From Chitinophaga pinensis (lineage in GTDB: Bacteria > Bacteroidota > Bacteroidia > Chitinophagales > CAIOSU01), in NCBI GenBank assembly GCA_945901065.1, contig CAMDKI010000010.1:1-64000 (forward strand): a DNA stretch of 64,000 nucleotides, in the 5' to 3' direction. Below the pieces are notes generated by a model. That model searched no databases, had not been told where the DNA came from, and saw nothing but the letters and a program-made list of their open reading frames with translations. Positions 49,552 through 58,447 of this stretch are shown piece after piece. Position numbers and translations under genes: made by a program. Within the stretch, counting starts at the first letter, position 1; the number at the start of each line of letters is the position of its first letter.

Positions 49552-52500
49552 ATGATTTCAGAAGTTTTTATTAAGCGACCCATTACCTCTATCGTAATCT
49601 CGCTGATAATAGTAATTATAGGATTATTGGCCGTATTGAGCTTGCCTATTAGCCAATACCCAAACATATCGCCGCCCACAGTAAACGTTACGGCTAGCTA
49701 TACGGGTGCCGATGCCTTGACCGTTGAAGAAACCGTAACTACACCCGTAGAGCTGCAAATAAACGGTACGCCAGGCATGAGCTACCTAAGTAGTACGAGT
49801 ACCAGCGACGGCCGAATGAGCACCACCGTTACGTTTGATGTGGGTACAGATATAAATATTGCGGCCCTTGATGTGCAGAATCGCGTGAGTGTGGCCGAGC
49901 CAAGCTTGCCCGAAGCGGTGCGCCGCTTGGGTATTACGGTTAAGAAACGTAACCCTACCTTGTTGATGGTGGTGGCTATTTTCTCGCCCAACGAAACGCA
50001 CGATATTCAGTTTTTGGACAACTATACCAACATCTACCTAAAAAATGCCATTTTGAGGGTAAAGGGGGTAGGCGACGTGAATACCCGTGCCGAAGACTTC
50101 AGTATGCGTATTTGGCTAAACCCAGATAAGTTGGCACAATTAGGCATGACCCCTGCCGATGTAGCTGATGCAATTAGAGAGCAAAATATACAAGTGGCGG
50201 GTGGGGCTGTAGGTGCTTCGCCGCAGCCTGAAACCCAAGCGTTTGAATACTCTTTGCTACTCAATGGCCGGTTGGAAGATGAGGAACAGTACAAGAACAT
50301 TATAGTACGCACCAATACCGATGATGGCTCTTTAGTATATCTTAAGGATATTGCCCGCATCGAGTTGGGTAAATTCAACTATGGCGGTGCGGTGCGTTCC
50401 AATGGACAAGAGTCGGCATTGTTGCTTATTTACCAAACCCCTGATGGCAATGCCATGTCGACAGCCGATGGAATTGAGGCGGCGCTTGCCCAACTTAAAA
50501 AGGAATTTCCGTCAGATGTGGATTACAAAGTAGTATTTGAATCGGTTAGCGTAGTGCGTGTTTCTATCAAAGAAGTGGTGCAAACCCTTTTGGAGGCCTT
50601 ACTATTGGTTACGCTGGTGGTGTTTTTGTTCTTGCAAAGCTGGAGGGCAACGCTAATACCCGTGTTGGCTATTCCGGTTTCCATCATCGGCACGTTTATC
50701 TTCTTTATACCGCTTGGGTTTACTATCAACACCCTTACGTTGTTTGGATTTGTATTGGCCATAGGCATAGTAGTTGATGATGCCATTGTAGTGGTTGAGG
50801 CAGTGCAACATTACATCGATCACGAGAAACTTTCTGCTAAAGAAGCTACCCGCAAGGCCATGAAAGATATTACGGCTCCTGTTATTGCCATTGCATTGAT
50901 ATTGGCAGCGGTGTTTGTGCCAGTAGGCTTTATCCCAGGCATCGTAGGCGGCTTGTATCAGCAGTTTGCTATCACTATCGCCATATCGGTATTACTGTCG
51001 GCATTTATAGCGCTTACCCTTACGCCGGCATTGTGCTCGTTGTTGCTGAAACCGATGAACTTAAACAAAGAGTCGCGCGGGTTGAACCGTTTTTTCTTTG
51101 GGTTCAACAATTGGTTTGCCAATGTAACTGGCCGCTATTCTAACAGCGTTAAATACGTTATTAGAAAGGCGCCTTACGCCATGGTTTTGTTGGTGTGCAT
51201 TTACGTAGGCACAGTGGGGTTGTTTAGTATGAAACCAACTGGGTTTGTGCCAAATGAGGACGAAGGCCGATTGTTTATTGCCGTTACCCTGCCTGAAGGT
51301 TCATCAAGCATTCGCACGGCTGAGGTGTTGGAGGATGTTTACGAAATCATCAAAAAATATCCAGCCATTAAAAATGCCACTTCAGTTGCGGGCCTTAACG
51401 TACTTAACTTTTCGGTTAAGAGCAATACAGGTACTTTCTTTACCCAGCTACAACCTTGGGATCTGCGCACCAAGCCAGAAGATAAGCTGGACGGTTTATT
51501 GCCACGTTTGCGCAAAGATTTGGCGTCCGTTAAAGAAGCGAATATTATAATAGTCTCGCCGCCAGCTATACCTGGCTTGGGCACTACAGGCGGTTTCAGT
51601 TTTGTGTTGCAGCAGCGCCAAGCGGGCAGTGTGAAAGAGTTGGAGGAAGTAACGGGCAAGTTTGTAGCAGCCATCAATCAGCGGCCCGAAATTGCAGGTG
51701 CATACTCGTTTTACAATGCCCGAACTCCCGGCTACCAAGTAATAGTTGATAGGGAAAAGGCCAAGAAAATGGGCGTTTCGCTGTCGGCGGCCTACGGCGT
51801 TATATCCAATTATATGGGTAGCATATACATTAACGACTTTACGAAGTACGGCCGCAACTTTAGAGTGGTTGCACAGGCTGATACCGCTTACCGAATGAAC
51901 GTTGAAAGCATCAAGAATTATTACGTAAAAAACAACAAAGGCCAATCGGTGCCATTAAGCGCGCTTGTTGACTATAAGGTAATAGAGAATGCCTCCTTGC
52001 TATCGCACTATAACCTGTTTCGCTCGGCCGATGTAAATGGAAATGCCGCACCTGGTTATAGTAGCGGCGAAGCATTGGCAGCGCTAGAGGAAGTGGCCGA
52101 GCAGGTATTGCCTGCTGGCTACAGCTATGAGTTCTCTGGTCTGAGCCTTGAAGAAAAAAAATCGGGTGGTACCACAGGTATTATCTTTGCCTTGTCCATC
52201 GGGTTCGTATTCTTGCTATTGGCTGCCCTTTACGAGAGTTGGTCGGTGCCGTTTTCTATCTTGCTATCGGTTCCTATCGGAGCTTTTGGAGCTATTTTGG
52301 CGCTCACTTTCTTGCCGCAATTGAGCAACAATATATACGCTCAAATCGGTTTGATAACCCTTATCGGTCTCACAGCCAAGAACGCCATTTTAATTGTGGA
52401 GTTTGCTAAAGAACGCGTTGATTGGGGCATGGATGTAGTGGCTGCAACCCTTGAGGCGGTTAGGCTGCGCTTGCGCCCTATCATCATGACTTCTATGGCA

Positions 52501-52731
52501 TTTATTCTGGGCATTTTGCCACTGGTTTTTGCTGCGGGTGCGGGTGCCGTTGCGCGCCAAACCATTGGTTGGACAGTGCTGGGCGGTATGCTTTCGGCAA
52601 CCTTTTTGGCCATTTTTATTGTGCCGGTATTGTTTGTGCTTATTACCCGATTGGCATACGGCAAAGAAAAGCTAGCCGAGCTACAAGCCAACTATAAGCC
52701 CGAAGACCATACTGGTAGCTTGCATGGTTGA
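49552..52731 (+). CDS. RND (HAE1-type) efflux permease
   Basis: An inner-membrane proton-driven multidrug transporter of 1059 residues. Twelve membrane segments and two large periplasmic loops are present. Family marks are MISEVFIKRPITSIV at the N-terminus, the proton-relay aspartates in GIVVDDAIVVVE (membrane helix 4), the PVGFIPGIVGGLYQQFAIT stretch, and the second-half GLTAKNAILIVEFAKE region with its conserved Lys. It is the terminal gene of the MarR-TolC-adaptor operon. The substrate cannot be predicted. Confidence 0.95.
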   Translation: MISEVFIKRPITSIVISLIIVIIGLLAVLSLPISQYPNISPPTVNVTASYTGADALTVEETVTTPVELQINGTPGMSYLSSTSTSDGRMSTTVTFDVGTDINIAALDVQNRVSVAEPSLPEAVRRLGITVKKRNPTLLMVVAIFSPNETHDIQFLDNYTNIYLKNAILRVKGVGDVNTRAEDFSMRIWLNPDKLAQLGMTPADVADAIREQNIQVAGGAVGASPQPETQAFEYSLLLNGRLEDEEQYKNIIVRTNTDDGSLVYLKDIARIELGKFNYGGAVRSNGQESALLLIYQTPDGNAMSTADGIEAALAQLKKEFPSDVDYKVVFESVSVVRVSIKEVVQTLLEALLLVTLVVFLFLQSWRATLIPVLAIPVSIIGTFIFFIPLGFTINTLTLFGFVLAIGIVVDDAIVVVEAVQHYIDHEKLSAKEATRKAMKDITAPVIAIALILAAVFVPVGFIPGIVGGLYQQFAITIAISVLLSAFIALTLTPALCSLLLKPMNLNKESRGLNRFFFGFNNWFANVTGRYSNSVKYVIRKAPYAMVLLVCIYVGTVGLFSMKPTGFVPNEDEGRLFIAVTLPEGSSSIRTAEVLEDVYEIIKKYPAIKNATSVAGLNVLNFSVKSNTGTFFTQLQPWDLRTKPEDKLDGLLPRLRKDLASVKEANIIIVSPPAIPGLGTTGGFSFVLQQRQAGSVKELEEVTGKFVAAINQRPEIAGAYSFYNARTPGYQVIVDREKAKKMGVSLSAAYGVISNYMGSIYINDFTKYGRNFRVVAQADTAYRMNVESIKNYYVKNNKGQSVPLSALVDYKVIENASLLSHYNLFRSADVNGNAAPGYSSGEALAALEEVAEQVLPAGYSYEFSGLSLEEKKSGGTTGIIFALSIGFVFLLLAALYESWSVPFSILLSVPIGAFGAILALTFLPQLSNNIYAQIGLITLIGLTAKNAILIVEFAKERVDWGMDVVAATLEAVRLRLRPIIMTSMAFILGILPLVFAAGAGAVARQTIGWTVLGGMLSATFLAIFIVPVLFVLITRLAYGKEKLAELQANYKPEDHTGSLHG

Positions 52732-52764
52732 TTTTTCGTTGGAGGCTATTAATAATGTTGCAAC

Positions 52765-53997
52765 TTATTCCACCACTTTCCTACCCGAAAGCAGCGGCAA
52801 CAGAATAAACGGAATAGCCAAGCTGCGGTAGCGCAATATGGCGCCTATGTTGGGTACTATTAGCCCAATTAGCACTAGCAGCATCAACCCAAAAAACAGC
52901 GCCGTGAGCAGGGGTGGTTTTTCAAGCAATGGCTTGCGGATGCTGAACAATCCTATAACAAACAACAACAAAAACCAGGTATGGTCAATAATGGCCAACC
53001 AATACAGGTGGCTGGTTCTAGATAGGTTGTAGGGCGCAATAAATTGGTTGTAGAGGCTATAAGGTACATTCTTGGCCAATCCTATCAAGGTAGGTTCCAT
53101 AACTGGTAAGGGTATATTGCTATTGCCAGCCCTCAAAGCCGTAAATTGCTCCTGCTTGCCCGCTATTTGTTGCAGTATGGTTTGGTTGTTTGATAGCGGC
53201 ATATAGCTACCGATGATAAGGGTGCAGGCTATAATACCCAAATAGATATTCACGCGTCCGTTATCGAATACCGGGCTAAGTATTTGGGCCAAGAATAACG
53301 GCAATAGCAGCAATACCAGAAAATCGCGGATAATGAAAGTGCCCGCTAAACCCAACAGCACATATAACATATACTTGGGCAACCAGCCTATAAGGTAGAT
53401 GCGCGACATGCCATAAAGGGTTAACGAGAGCGTAAACAATGCCATGGCCTCTTTGTGTATGCCCGAGGTCCAGAACCAAACCGATGGAACACACAGGAGC
53501 GCCCCAAGTACCAACCAATTGTTACTTATAAGCGGTCTGAAAGCTTTATACAGCGACAGTATACCACAATAAGAAAGGAAAGCAAAAAACACCCCATTGG
53601 CCCAATTGTTGCCCCATGTAAATAAGTTGGCCAATGCATTGAACCGCACCACCGAGTATGCGCTCGTGTCTGTCCAATAGCCCATAGCATCTATCTGTGG
53701 GGCAATCCAATTGGATATTTCGGTGTTGTTCGGCCCAAAAGTAAGGCGCAAGTATTTAAGTGGATCTTCGCCGAGGGTCTTGAATATTATTTTCCCGTCG
53801 CGCAAGTAATTGATGGTATCTCCGCCATTAAACAAGCTGAAATGAATTTCAACAAAGGCAATTGCTAAAACGCATTTAACAACTAATATGCCTACCCATA
53901 CCCAAGCCGGAATGCCCTCGCCCCTAAACAACTTTACCCGCCAAACCAATATAGCTAGCAGCGCAGTATAAATTAAAGGTAGTATAAAAGCAGGCAT
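52765..53997 (-). CDS. polytopic membrane protein of unknown function
   Basis: A 410-residue protein with about ten hydrophobic segments across its length and a short N-terminus (MPAFILPLIYTALLAILVWR). Between the early segments is an extracytoplasmic loop (about 58-125) containing FNGGDTINYLRDGK and aromatic residues. The pattern of many segments with a long early loop recalls GT-C glycosyltransferases and O-antigen polymerases, but no DxD or EE catalytic signature is clear. I do not assign a function. It is monocistronic, with an AGTATCA heptad run just upstream. Confidence 0.7.
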   Translation of the reverse strand: MPAFILPLIYTALLAILVWRVKLFRGEGIPAWVWVGILVVKCVLAIAFVEIHFSLFNGGDTINYLRDGKIIFKTLGEDPLKYLRLTFGPNNTEISNWIAPQIDAMGYWTDTSAYSVVRFNALANLFTWGNNWANGVFFAFLSYCGILSLYKAFRPLISNNWLVLGALLCVPSVWFWTSGIHKEAMALFTLSLTLYGMSRIYLIGWLPKYMLYVLLGLAGTFIIRDFLVLLLLPLFLAQILSPVFDNGRVNIYLGIIACTLIIGSYMPLSNNQTILQQIAGKQEQFTALRAGNSNIPLPVMEPTLIGLAKNVPYSLYNQFIAPYNLSRTSHLYWLAIIDHTWFLLLFVIGLFSIRKPLLEKPPLLTALFFGLMLLVLIGLIVPNIGAILRYRSLAIPFILLPLLSGRKVVE

Positions 53998-54006
53998 TAG
54001 GTTTCA

Positions 54007-54020
54007 AGTATTGAGTATCA
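54007..54020. repeat. short heptad run, AGTATCA type
   Basis: AGTATTG and AGTATCA in phase, followed by AG, nine bases upstream of the membrane protein start. The same words are at 12722. Confidence 0.45.
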
Positions 54021-54117
54021 AGACAAATATAGCTATGTAATTCGAGGTAGGCAGTAAATATTAGCCAAAAGTGAGTGTTTGGAGTATTTTATCGCCAAAA
54101 AAAGAAATTGTTGCGTA

Positions 54118-54223
54118 GATAGGGCGTTGCCCCATCCTATAATTGTTTAACCCCGTTGGGGTAGACCGCAATGTGTAAACACCCCGACGGGGCATAATAG
54201 TTATAGCCGGGGGCTCCGCCCTC
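54118..54223. repeat. dispersed GC-rich hairpin element, copy 2 (longest)
   Basis: Contains four small hairpins in a row: GGGCGTTGCCC, ACCCCGTTGGGGT, CCCCGACGGGG and GCCGGGGGCTCCGCCCTCGGC. The left half matches 14431-14475 and the right half matches 49452-49510, so this copy joins both partial forms. Confidence 0.65.
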
Positions 54224-54283
54224 GGCACGAAATGCGGGCTTTGTAGTACTATAAGTTTATACTAACTAATGGAAAGAAACAAA

Positions 54284-54317
54284 AAAAGCCGCCCCGTTAG
54301 TTTACGAGGCAGCTTTT
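54284..54317 (-). terminator. terminator of the L31 gene
   Basis: A 14-position stem (12 paired) between AAAAGCCGCCCCGT and ACGAGGCAGCTTTT with a 6-base loop and a T-tail on the minus strand, 23 bases after the L31 stop. Confidence 0.85.
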
Positions 54318-54339
54318 GGTAGGTATTGCAACAGCAGAA

Positions 54340-54588
54340 TTACTTCTTGCCGTACTTCTTTTGGAATTTCTCGATACGACCAGCAGTATCGATGAACATC
54401 ATCTTGCCAGTGAAAAATGGGTGCGATTTGTCAGAAATCTCCAAACGCACAACAGGGTAATCTTTACCGTCTTCCCATTTGGTAGTCTCGCGAGAGTTAA
54501 TGGTAGAGCGGGTTAGGAATGAATAGCCTGCAGAAATATCTTCAAACACCACAAAGCGGTATGATGATGGGTGGATGTCTTTTTTCAT
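54340..54588 (-). CDS. rpmE2: 50S ribosomal protein L31, type B
   Basis: A ribosomal protein of 82 residues. It begins [17 protein letters not shown], and the segment [23 protein letters not shown] is the L31 signature. It lacks the CxxC zinc-binding cysteines, so it is the zinc-independent type B paralogue, which in many bacteria replaces type A under zinc shortage; many Bacteroidota carry only this form. A strong promoter and a terminator show it is a single-gene transcript. Confidence 0.97.
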   Translation of the reverse strand: MKKDIHPSSYRFVVFEDISAGYSFLTRSTINSRETTKWEDGKDYPVVRLEISDKSHPFFTGKMMFIDTAGRIEKFQKKYGKK

Positions 54589-54610
54589 TACTCGATTCTT
54601 TTAAGGACTG

Positions 54611-54641
54611 CAAATATAGAGCCTTTTCGTTAAAATATCAA
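54611..54641 (-). promoter_or_regulatory. promoter of the L31 gene
   Basis: On the minus strand TTG (54639-54641) and TATATTTG (54611-54618) are 23 bases apart start to start, identical in form and spacing to the tRNA-Met promoter. The leader is about 20 bases. Confidence 0.8.
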
Positions 54642-54832
54642 TTGATTATACACTTTTTTGTAGAAACGGGGTTGCCTGCCCAATCCACTTGTCGGGGTTG
54701 ATAGTTAATTTATCTATTTATTAAGGCTTATTTGCTGTTTACTTGTCTTTTACGCTTAAATTAGCAGCAAGCGGCAACGTGATTTTGTTAGTTGCATTGG
54801 CCACTGTATTATTCTATAGCAATCCAAACACT

Positions 54833-56122
54833 ATGAAGTACGAACGGATAAACCCTGAGTTGTTTAGCTACAACCGTGAGCGTTTTAAAGCACAAATGAA
54901 AAGCAACTCCTTGGTTGTGTTTCACTCTGCCGAGTTGATGCCTATGAGCGCCGATGCTACTTTCCCTTTTCGTCAGAACCCTGATATTTTTTATTTAACG
55001 GGCATCGACCAAGAGGAAACCATGTTGATTTTGTTTCCGGATGCACCTGTTGAGGCTTATAAGGAAATGCTGTTTATTCGTAAAACCAACGAAGTGATAG
55101 CTGTTTGGGAAGGGGAGAAGCTAACCGTTGAGCAGGCCAAAGAAATTTCGGGCATTAAGAACATATACATGGCCGATGAGTTTGATACGCTGCTCAAGGT
55201 ACTCATGAACCATGTTGAGAACGTTTACTTGAACCTGAACGAGCACGACCGAAGCAGCAACGGGTTACCATATAAAGACTTACGTTTTGCAAACGAGTTA
55301 CGCGAGCGCTTTCCGTTGCATAATTATAAGCGAGCGGCCCCTATTATGGAGTCGCTTCGGGTTATCAAATCAGACATTGAGATTGCGCTATTGCAGCACT
55401 CGTGCAACATTACCGAGAAGGCTTTTCGCAGGGTATTGAAGTTTGTGAAGCCCGGCGTGAAAGAGTACGAAATTGAGGCAGAAATCATGCATGAGTTTTT
55501 GCGAAACGCTGCCACCGATTATGCTTATTACCCCATTATTGCTAGCGGGAAGGATAGTTGCATACTGCACTACGATAAAAACAACAAAGTTTGCCAAGAT
55601 GGCGAAGTACTGCTATTTGATTTTGGATGCAAATATGCTGGCTATGATAGCGACATGAGCCGCACGGTGCCTGTAAATGGCCGATTTACAAAGCGCCAAA
55701 AAGACGTTTACAATGCAGTGCTGCGCACCATGCGCCACGCTACCTCAATGCTTAGGCCAGGTGTGCTGATTGAGGAGTACCACAAAGAGGTTGGCAAATT
55801 TATTACTAGCGAAATGATAGGTCTAGGTTTGTTTACCAAAGCCGAAGTAGATGCGCAAGACCCTAAAAAGCCATTGTATAAAAAGTACTTTATGCACGGC
55901 ACCTCGCACTTTTTAGGACTTAACACCCACGATGTAGGCGATAGATATAAAGCACTGAAAGCAGGCATGGTACTTACTTGCGAACCGGGTATTTACATTC
56001 CTGCGGAGCGCATTGGTATCCGTTTGGAGAACGATATTCTATTGAGCCACGAAAATCCGATTGATTTAATGGCCAATATACCGGTTGAAGCCGAAGAGAT
56101 TGAGGAATTGATGAACAGTTAG
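54833..56122 (+). CDS. pepP: aminopeptidase P (Xaa-Pro aminopeptidase)
   Basis: A metallopeptidase of 429 residues that removes N-terminal residues preceding proline. I start it at MKYERINPELFSYNRERF (54833); the longer frame from 54743 adds a hydrophobic stretch that could be mistaken for a signal but is mostly promoter DNA. An N-terminal aminopeptidase P domain (about 1-140) is followed by the pita-bread domain with metal ligands in DFGCKYAGYDSDMSR, HGTSHFLGLNTHDVG, TCEPGIYIP and the final IRLENDIL. Likely cytoplasmic. Heptads begin at its stop codon. Confidence 0.93.
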   Translation: MKYERINPELFSYNRERFKAQMKSNSLVVFHSAELMPMSADATFPFRQNPDIFYLTGIDQEETMLILFPDAPVEAYKEMLFIRKTNEVIAVWEGEKLTVEQAKEISGIKNIYMADEFDTLLKVLMNHVENVYLNLNEHDRSSNGLPYKDLRFANELRERFPLHNYKRAAPIMESLRVIKSDIEIALLQHSCNITEKAFRRVLKFVKPGVKEYEIEAEIMHEFLRNAATDYAYYPIIASGKDSCILHYDKNNKVCQDGEVLLFDFGCKYAGYDSDMSRTVPVNGRFTKRQKDVYNAVLRTMRHATSMLRPGVLIEEYHKEVGKFITSEMIGLGLFTKAEVDAQDPKKPLYKKYFMHGTSHFLGLNTHDVGDRYKALKAGMVLTCEPGIYIPAERIGIRLENDILLSHENPIDLMANIPVEAEEIEELMNS

Positions 56123-56148
56123 TCCACGGTCAACGGTCCACGGACGAA
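56121..56148. repeat. heptad array, GGTCCAC type
   Basis: Units AGTCCAC, GGTCAAC, GGTCCAC, GGACGAA in phase. The first overlaps the aminopeptidase stop codon. In inverse it matches the words at 9258-9292. Confidence 0.6.
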
Positions 56149-56220
56149 AGTTTTGATATTGGATTGGTTTCCTATGGGCCGTTTTGTTTTTCTTTAAAAG
56201 GCCTTTGTAACCAATCAGCC

Positions 56221-56553
56221 CTAATGCACCCTCCCGCCCTCAGGTACTTCTTGCTGGGGCTGCAGGAGTATAATGTGGCCCTGCGCGTCGGGCACACCCA
56301 GCAACAGCACTTCTGACATAAACGGCCCTACTTGCCGCGGCGGGAAATTTACTACTGCCAATACCAGCTTGTCCAACAAGGTTTCGAGGGTGTAGTGGTG
56401 GGTTATTTGCGCCGAGGTGCGCTTGGTTCCCAGCTCTGGGCCAAAATCAATGGTGAGTTTATAGGCGGGTTTGCGTGCTTCGGGAAACGGCTGGGCATCA
56501 ATTACCCTACCCACGCGCATGTCTACTTTTAAGAAATCTTCTATGGTGGCCAT
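56221..56553 (-). CDS. csaA: tRNA-binding domain protein, CsaA type
   Basis: A 110-residue OB-fold protein. I start it at MATIEDFLKVDMRVGRV (56553), the standard CsaA beginning; upstream in-frame sequence overlaps the preceding gene. The tRNA-binding domain signature continues with YKLTIDFGPELGTKRTSAQI and ends with LLGVPDAQGHIILLQPQQEVPEGGRV. CsaA binds tRNA and has been described as a chaperone-like export factor in Bacillus; its role here is unproven. It follows the inositol monophosphatase gene by ten bases. Confidence 0.93.
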   Translation of the reverse strand: MATIEDFLKVDMRVGRVIDAQPFPEARKPAYKLTIDFGPELGTKRTSAQITHHYTLETLLDKLVLAVVNFPPRQVGPFMSEVLLLGVPDAQGHIILLQPQQEVPEGGRVH

Positions 56554-56563
56554 TACGTAGGGT

Positions 56564-57355
56564 TTAATGCTCCAAAAACCGCTTACCAACACAATCCAAC
56601 AGCTCTTGGTGTATTTGTGGGCTGCTGGCAATTATCTGGCGGCCAAATAGGTAGTTGTCGGTGCCGCCGAAGTCAGATACCAATCCGCCCGCCTCTTGAA
56701 TAATAATGATGCCACCAGCCACGTCCCAAGGGTTAAGGCCATGCTCAAAGAAGCCATCAAAACGGCCATTGGCCACGTATGCCAAATCTACGGCGGCACT
56801 GCCCATGCGGCGCAGCCCACGGCAACACTGCATAAGGTGTCGCAAGCTATCCATATAGGCGTTTATACCGCTAAAGTCGGTATAAGGAAACCCAGTGGCC
56901 ATCAATGCATTGGCCAGCGGTGCCCGTTTTGATATGTGTATAGCACGGTTGTTCATTTTGGCGCCATCACCTTTCAGGGCACTGAACAGTTCTGCGCGGT
57001 TCACTTCATACACAAACCCCATAACCAATTGCTCGTTGTGCCTTAAGCCAACGCTCACCGAGTAGGCAGGTATATCGTGTAGGAAGTTGGTAGTGCCGTC
57101 CAGCGGGTCAATAATCCACTCCCACTCGCGGCCAGTAATGTCGGTGGTGTCTTCCTCGGTTATCAGCCCCGCATCGGGTATCAGTTTCAGTAATCCCTCT
57201 ACAAGCATTTGCTCAGCTTGTTTGTCCACGTAACTAACGAGGCTATTGCGGTCTTTCTCTTCGATAACGATGTCGTTGCTATGCAAGGATTCTTGGCGTA
57301 TAAACTGCCCTGCTTTAAGCACCAGTTCGGCAGCAGAGGCGTATATTTTGTTCAT
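56564..57355 (-). CDS. inositol monophosphatase family protein
   Basis: A Mg-dependent phosphatase of 263 residues of the IMPase/SuhB/CysQ fold. The metal site is complete: the EE pair in LITEEDTTD, the DPLDGTTN motif (WIIDPLDGTTNF), and the C-terminal NPWDVAGGIIIIQEAGG. The substrate could be inositol phosphate or a related sugar phosphate. It probably forms a two-gene operon with csaA. Heptad arrays lie on its upstream side (57359-57386). Confidence 0.93.
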   Translation of the reverse strand: MNKIYASAAELVLKAGQFIRQESLHSNDIVIEEKDRNSLVSYVDKQAEQMLVEGLLKLIPDAGLITEEDTTDITGREWEWIIDPLDGTTNFLHDIPAYSVSVGLRHNEQLVMGFVYEVNRAELFSALKGDGAKMNNRAIHISKRAPLANALMATGFPYTDFSGINAYMDSLRHLMQCCRGLRRMGSAAVDLAYVANGRFDGFFEHGLNPWDVAGGIIIIQEAGGLVSDFGGTDNYLFGRQIIASSPQIHQELLDCVGKRFLEH

Positions 57356-57358
57356 TGT

Positions 57359-57386
57359 GAGTATAGTTGCGGGTTACGAGTTCATA
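57359..57386. repeat. heptad array, GTTRCGR type (left arm of inverted pair)
   Basis: Units GAGTATA, GTTGCGG, GTTACGA, GTTCATA in phase, four bases upstream of the inositol monophosphatase start. It is the inverse of 57468-57502. Confidence 0.6.
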
Positions 57387-57467
57387 TAATAATGCACCTC
57401 AAAATTGGCACTTTAAAACTAAGCATTAGTAACAATCATTCTGTAAATCCTTTACTTTCTGTAGAAA

Positions 57468-57502
57468 AACTCGCAACCCGTAACTAGTAACTCGCAACTA
57501 AA
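57468..57502. repeat. heptad array, AACYCGY type (right arm of inverted pair)
   Basis: Units AACTCGC, AACCCGT, AACTAGT, AACTCGC, AACTAAA in phase, ending two bases from the PPK2 stop. It uses the same words as 10814-10841, 47 kb away. Confidence 0.7.
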
Positions 57503-57504
57503 AA

Positions 57505-58233
57505 TCAAGCCGGGTACTTCAATCCCAATCCTTTTAGGTAGTCGCGGATGATGATAGCTACCTGCTCGTTTCGGTACCAGCGCTTATCGGCAGGTATAAT
57601 GTGCCAAGGTTTGTCTTGACAACCGTTAATAATCTGTTCATACGTTTGGCGGTAGTGTTTCCATTTGGCATCGCTTATTTCATCGGCATGGTTGTATTTC
57701 CACTTTTTATCGGGCAAGGTTTTCCGTTCGGCAATGCGCTCGGCCTGCTCTTCGCGAGAAATTTGAAGAAAGAACTTGAGCACATGTATGTTGTTCAGGT
57801 CTAAGTTTTCTTCAACGGCGTTTATCAGCGTATATCGCTGGGCAATAACCGCTTTGCTATGGGTGGCCTCAACGGTGGGTACTAGAATATCTTCGTAATA
57901 CGACCGATTGAATACCTGTATCATTCTTTTGGCCGGAAAATGCGGATAGATGCGCCAAAGAAAATCGTGCTGCAGCTCTAGTTCAGTGGGTTTTTTAAAT
58001 GATTTAACCTGCACGCCCATCGGGTTCATGGCAGTCATTACGTGGCGGCAAACGCCATCTTTGCCCGAGGCATCCATACCCTGCAAAATAATAAGCAACC
58101 CAAACCTTCCATCGGCATAAAACACGTTCTGAAGCTCAAACAACTCTTCACGCAGTTCTTTCAGATGCTCTTTGCTGGCATGCTTGTGCGCCCCATCAGG
58201 CGGAAGGCTCGATATGTTGCTAAGGTCAATCAT
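57505..58233 (-). CDS. polyphosphate kinase 2 family protein
   Basis: A polyphosphate-dependent nucleotide kinase of 242 residues. The Walker A motif is GMDASGKDG (about 49-57), the lid/Walker B region contains FNRSYYEDILV, and the segments RIYPHFPAKRMIQVFNRS and KWKYNHADEISDAKWKHY are characteristic of PPK2. These enzymes phosphorylate AMP or ADP (or GMP/GDP) with polyphosphate; the length fits a single-domain class but I cannot assign class by eye. It is monocistronic, with a long heptad region upstream of its start. Confidence 0.93.
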   Translation of the reverse strand: MIDLSNISSLPPDGAHKHASKEHLKELREELFELQNVFYADGRFGLLIILQGMDASGKDGVCRHVMTAMNPMGVQVKSFKKPTELELQHDFLWRIYPHFPAKRMIQVFNRSYYEDILVPTVEATHSKAVIAQRYTLINAVEENLDLNNIHVLKFFLQISREEQAERIAERKTLPDKKWKYNHADEISDAKWKHYRQTYEQIINGCQDKPWHIIPADKRWYRNEQVAIIIRDYLKGLGLKYPA

Positions 58234-58237
58234 TCCA

Positions 58238-58330
58238 TTTACGATTTACGAAGTATGATTTACGATTGCTTGATGCACGAAGTACAATCTGCTTGAAGTA
58301 CGATGTGCAATGTATGAGGTACGATTTAAA
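58238..58330. repeat. long heptad array, TTTACGA/AGTACGA type
   Basis: About twelve units beginning TTTACGA, TTTACGA, AGTATGA, TTTACGA and continuing with TGCACGA, AGTACAA, AGTACGA, TGTGCAA, TGTATGA, GGTACGA. Two units are 8 and 9 bases long (TTGCTTGA, TCTGCTTGA). It starts five bases upstream of the PPK2 start codon. A further GCTTGAT-type run follows at about 58380-58412. Confidence 0.65.
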
Positions 58331-58447
58331 GGTAGCAATTGTATTGCTGATTTGTATTGGCCACCAATTGTCATTAAGGTCTTGATGCTTGATACTCAAA
58401 TCTTGCTACTAAAAGTCCTATATTAGATGTTATAACATACACTCGCT

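Larger units (their letters stand above)
53998..54339. other. gap with heptads, hairpin element and L31 terminator
   Basis: No gene is supported in these 342 bases. They hold an AGTATTG/AGTATCA heptad run at 54007, a long GC-rich hairpin element at 54118-54223 and the L31 terminator at 54284-54317. Confidence 0.65.

Noticed and set aside
54743-54832. Signal-like extension of aminopeptidase P
   Set aside because: The family starts at MKYERINP; the extension is AT-rich upstream DNA that happens to encode hydrophobic residues.
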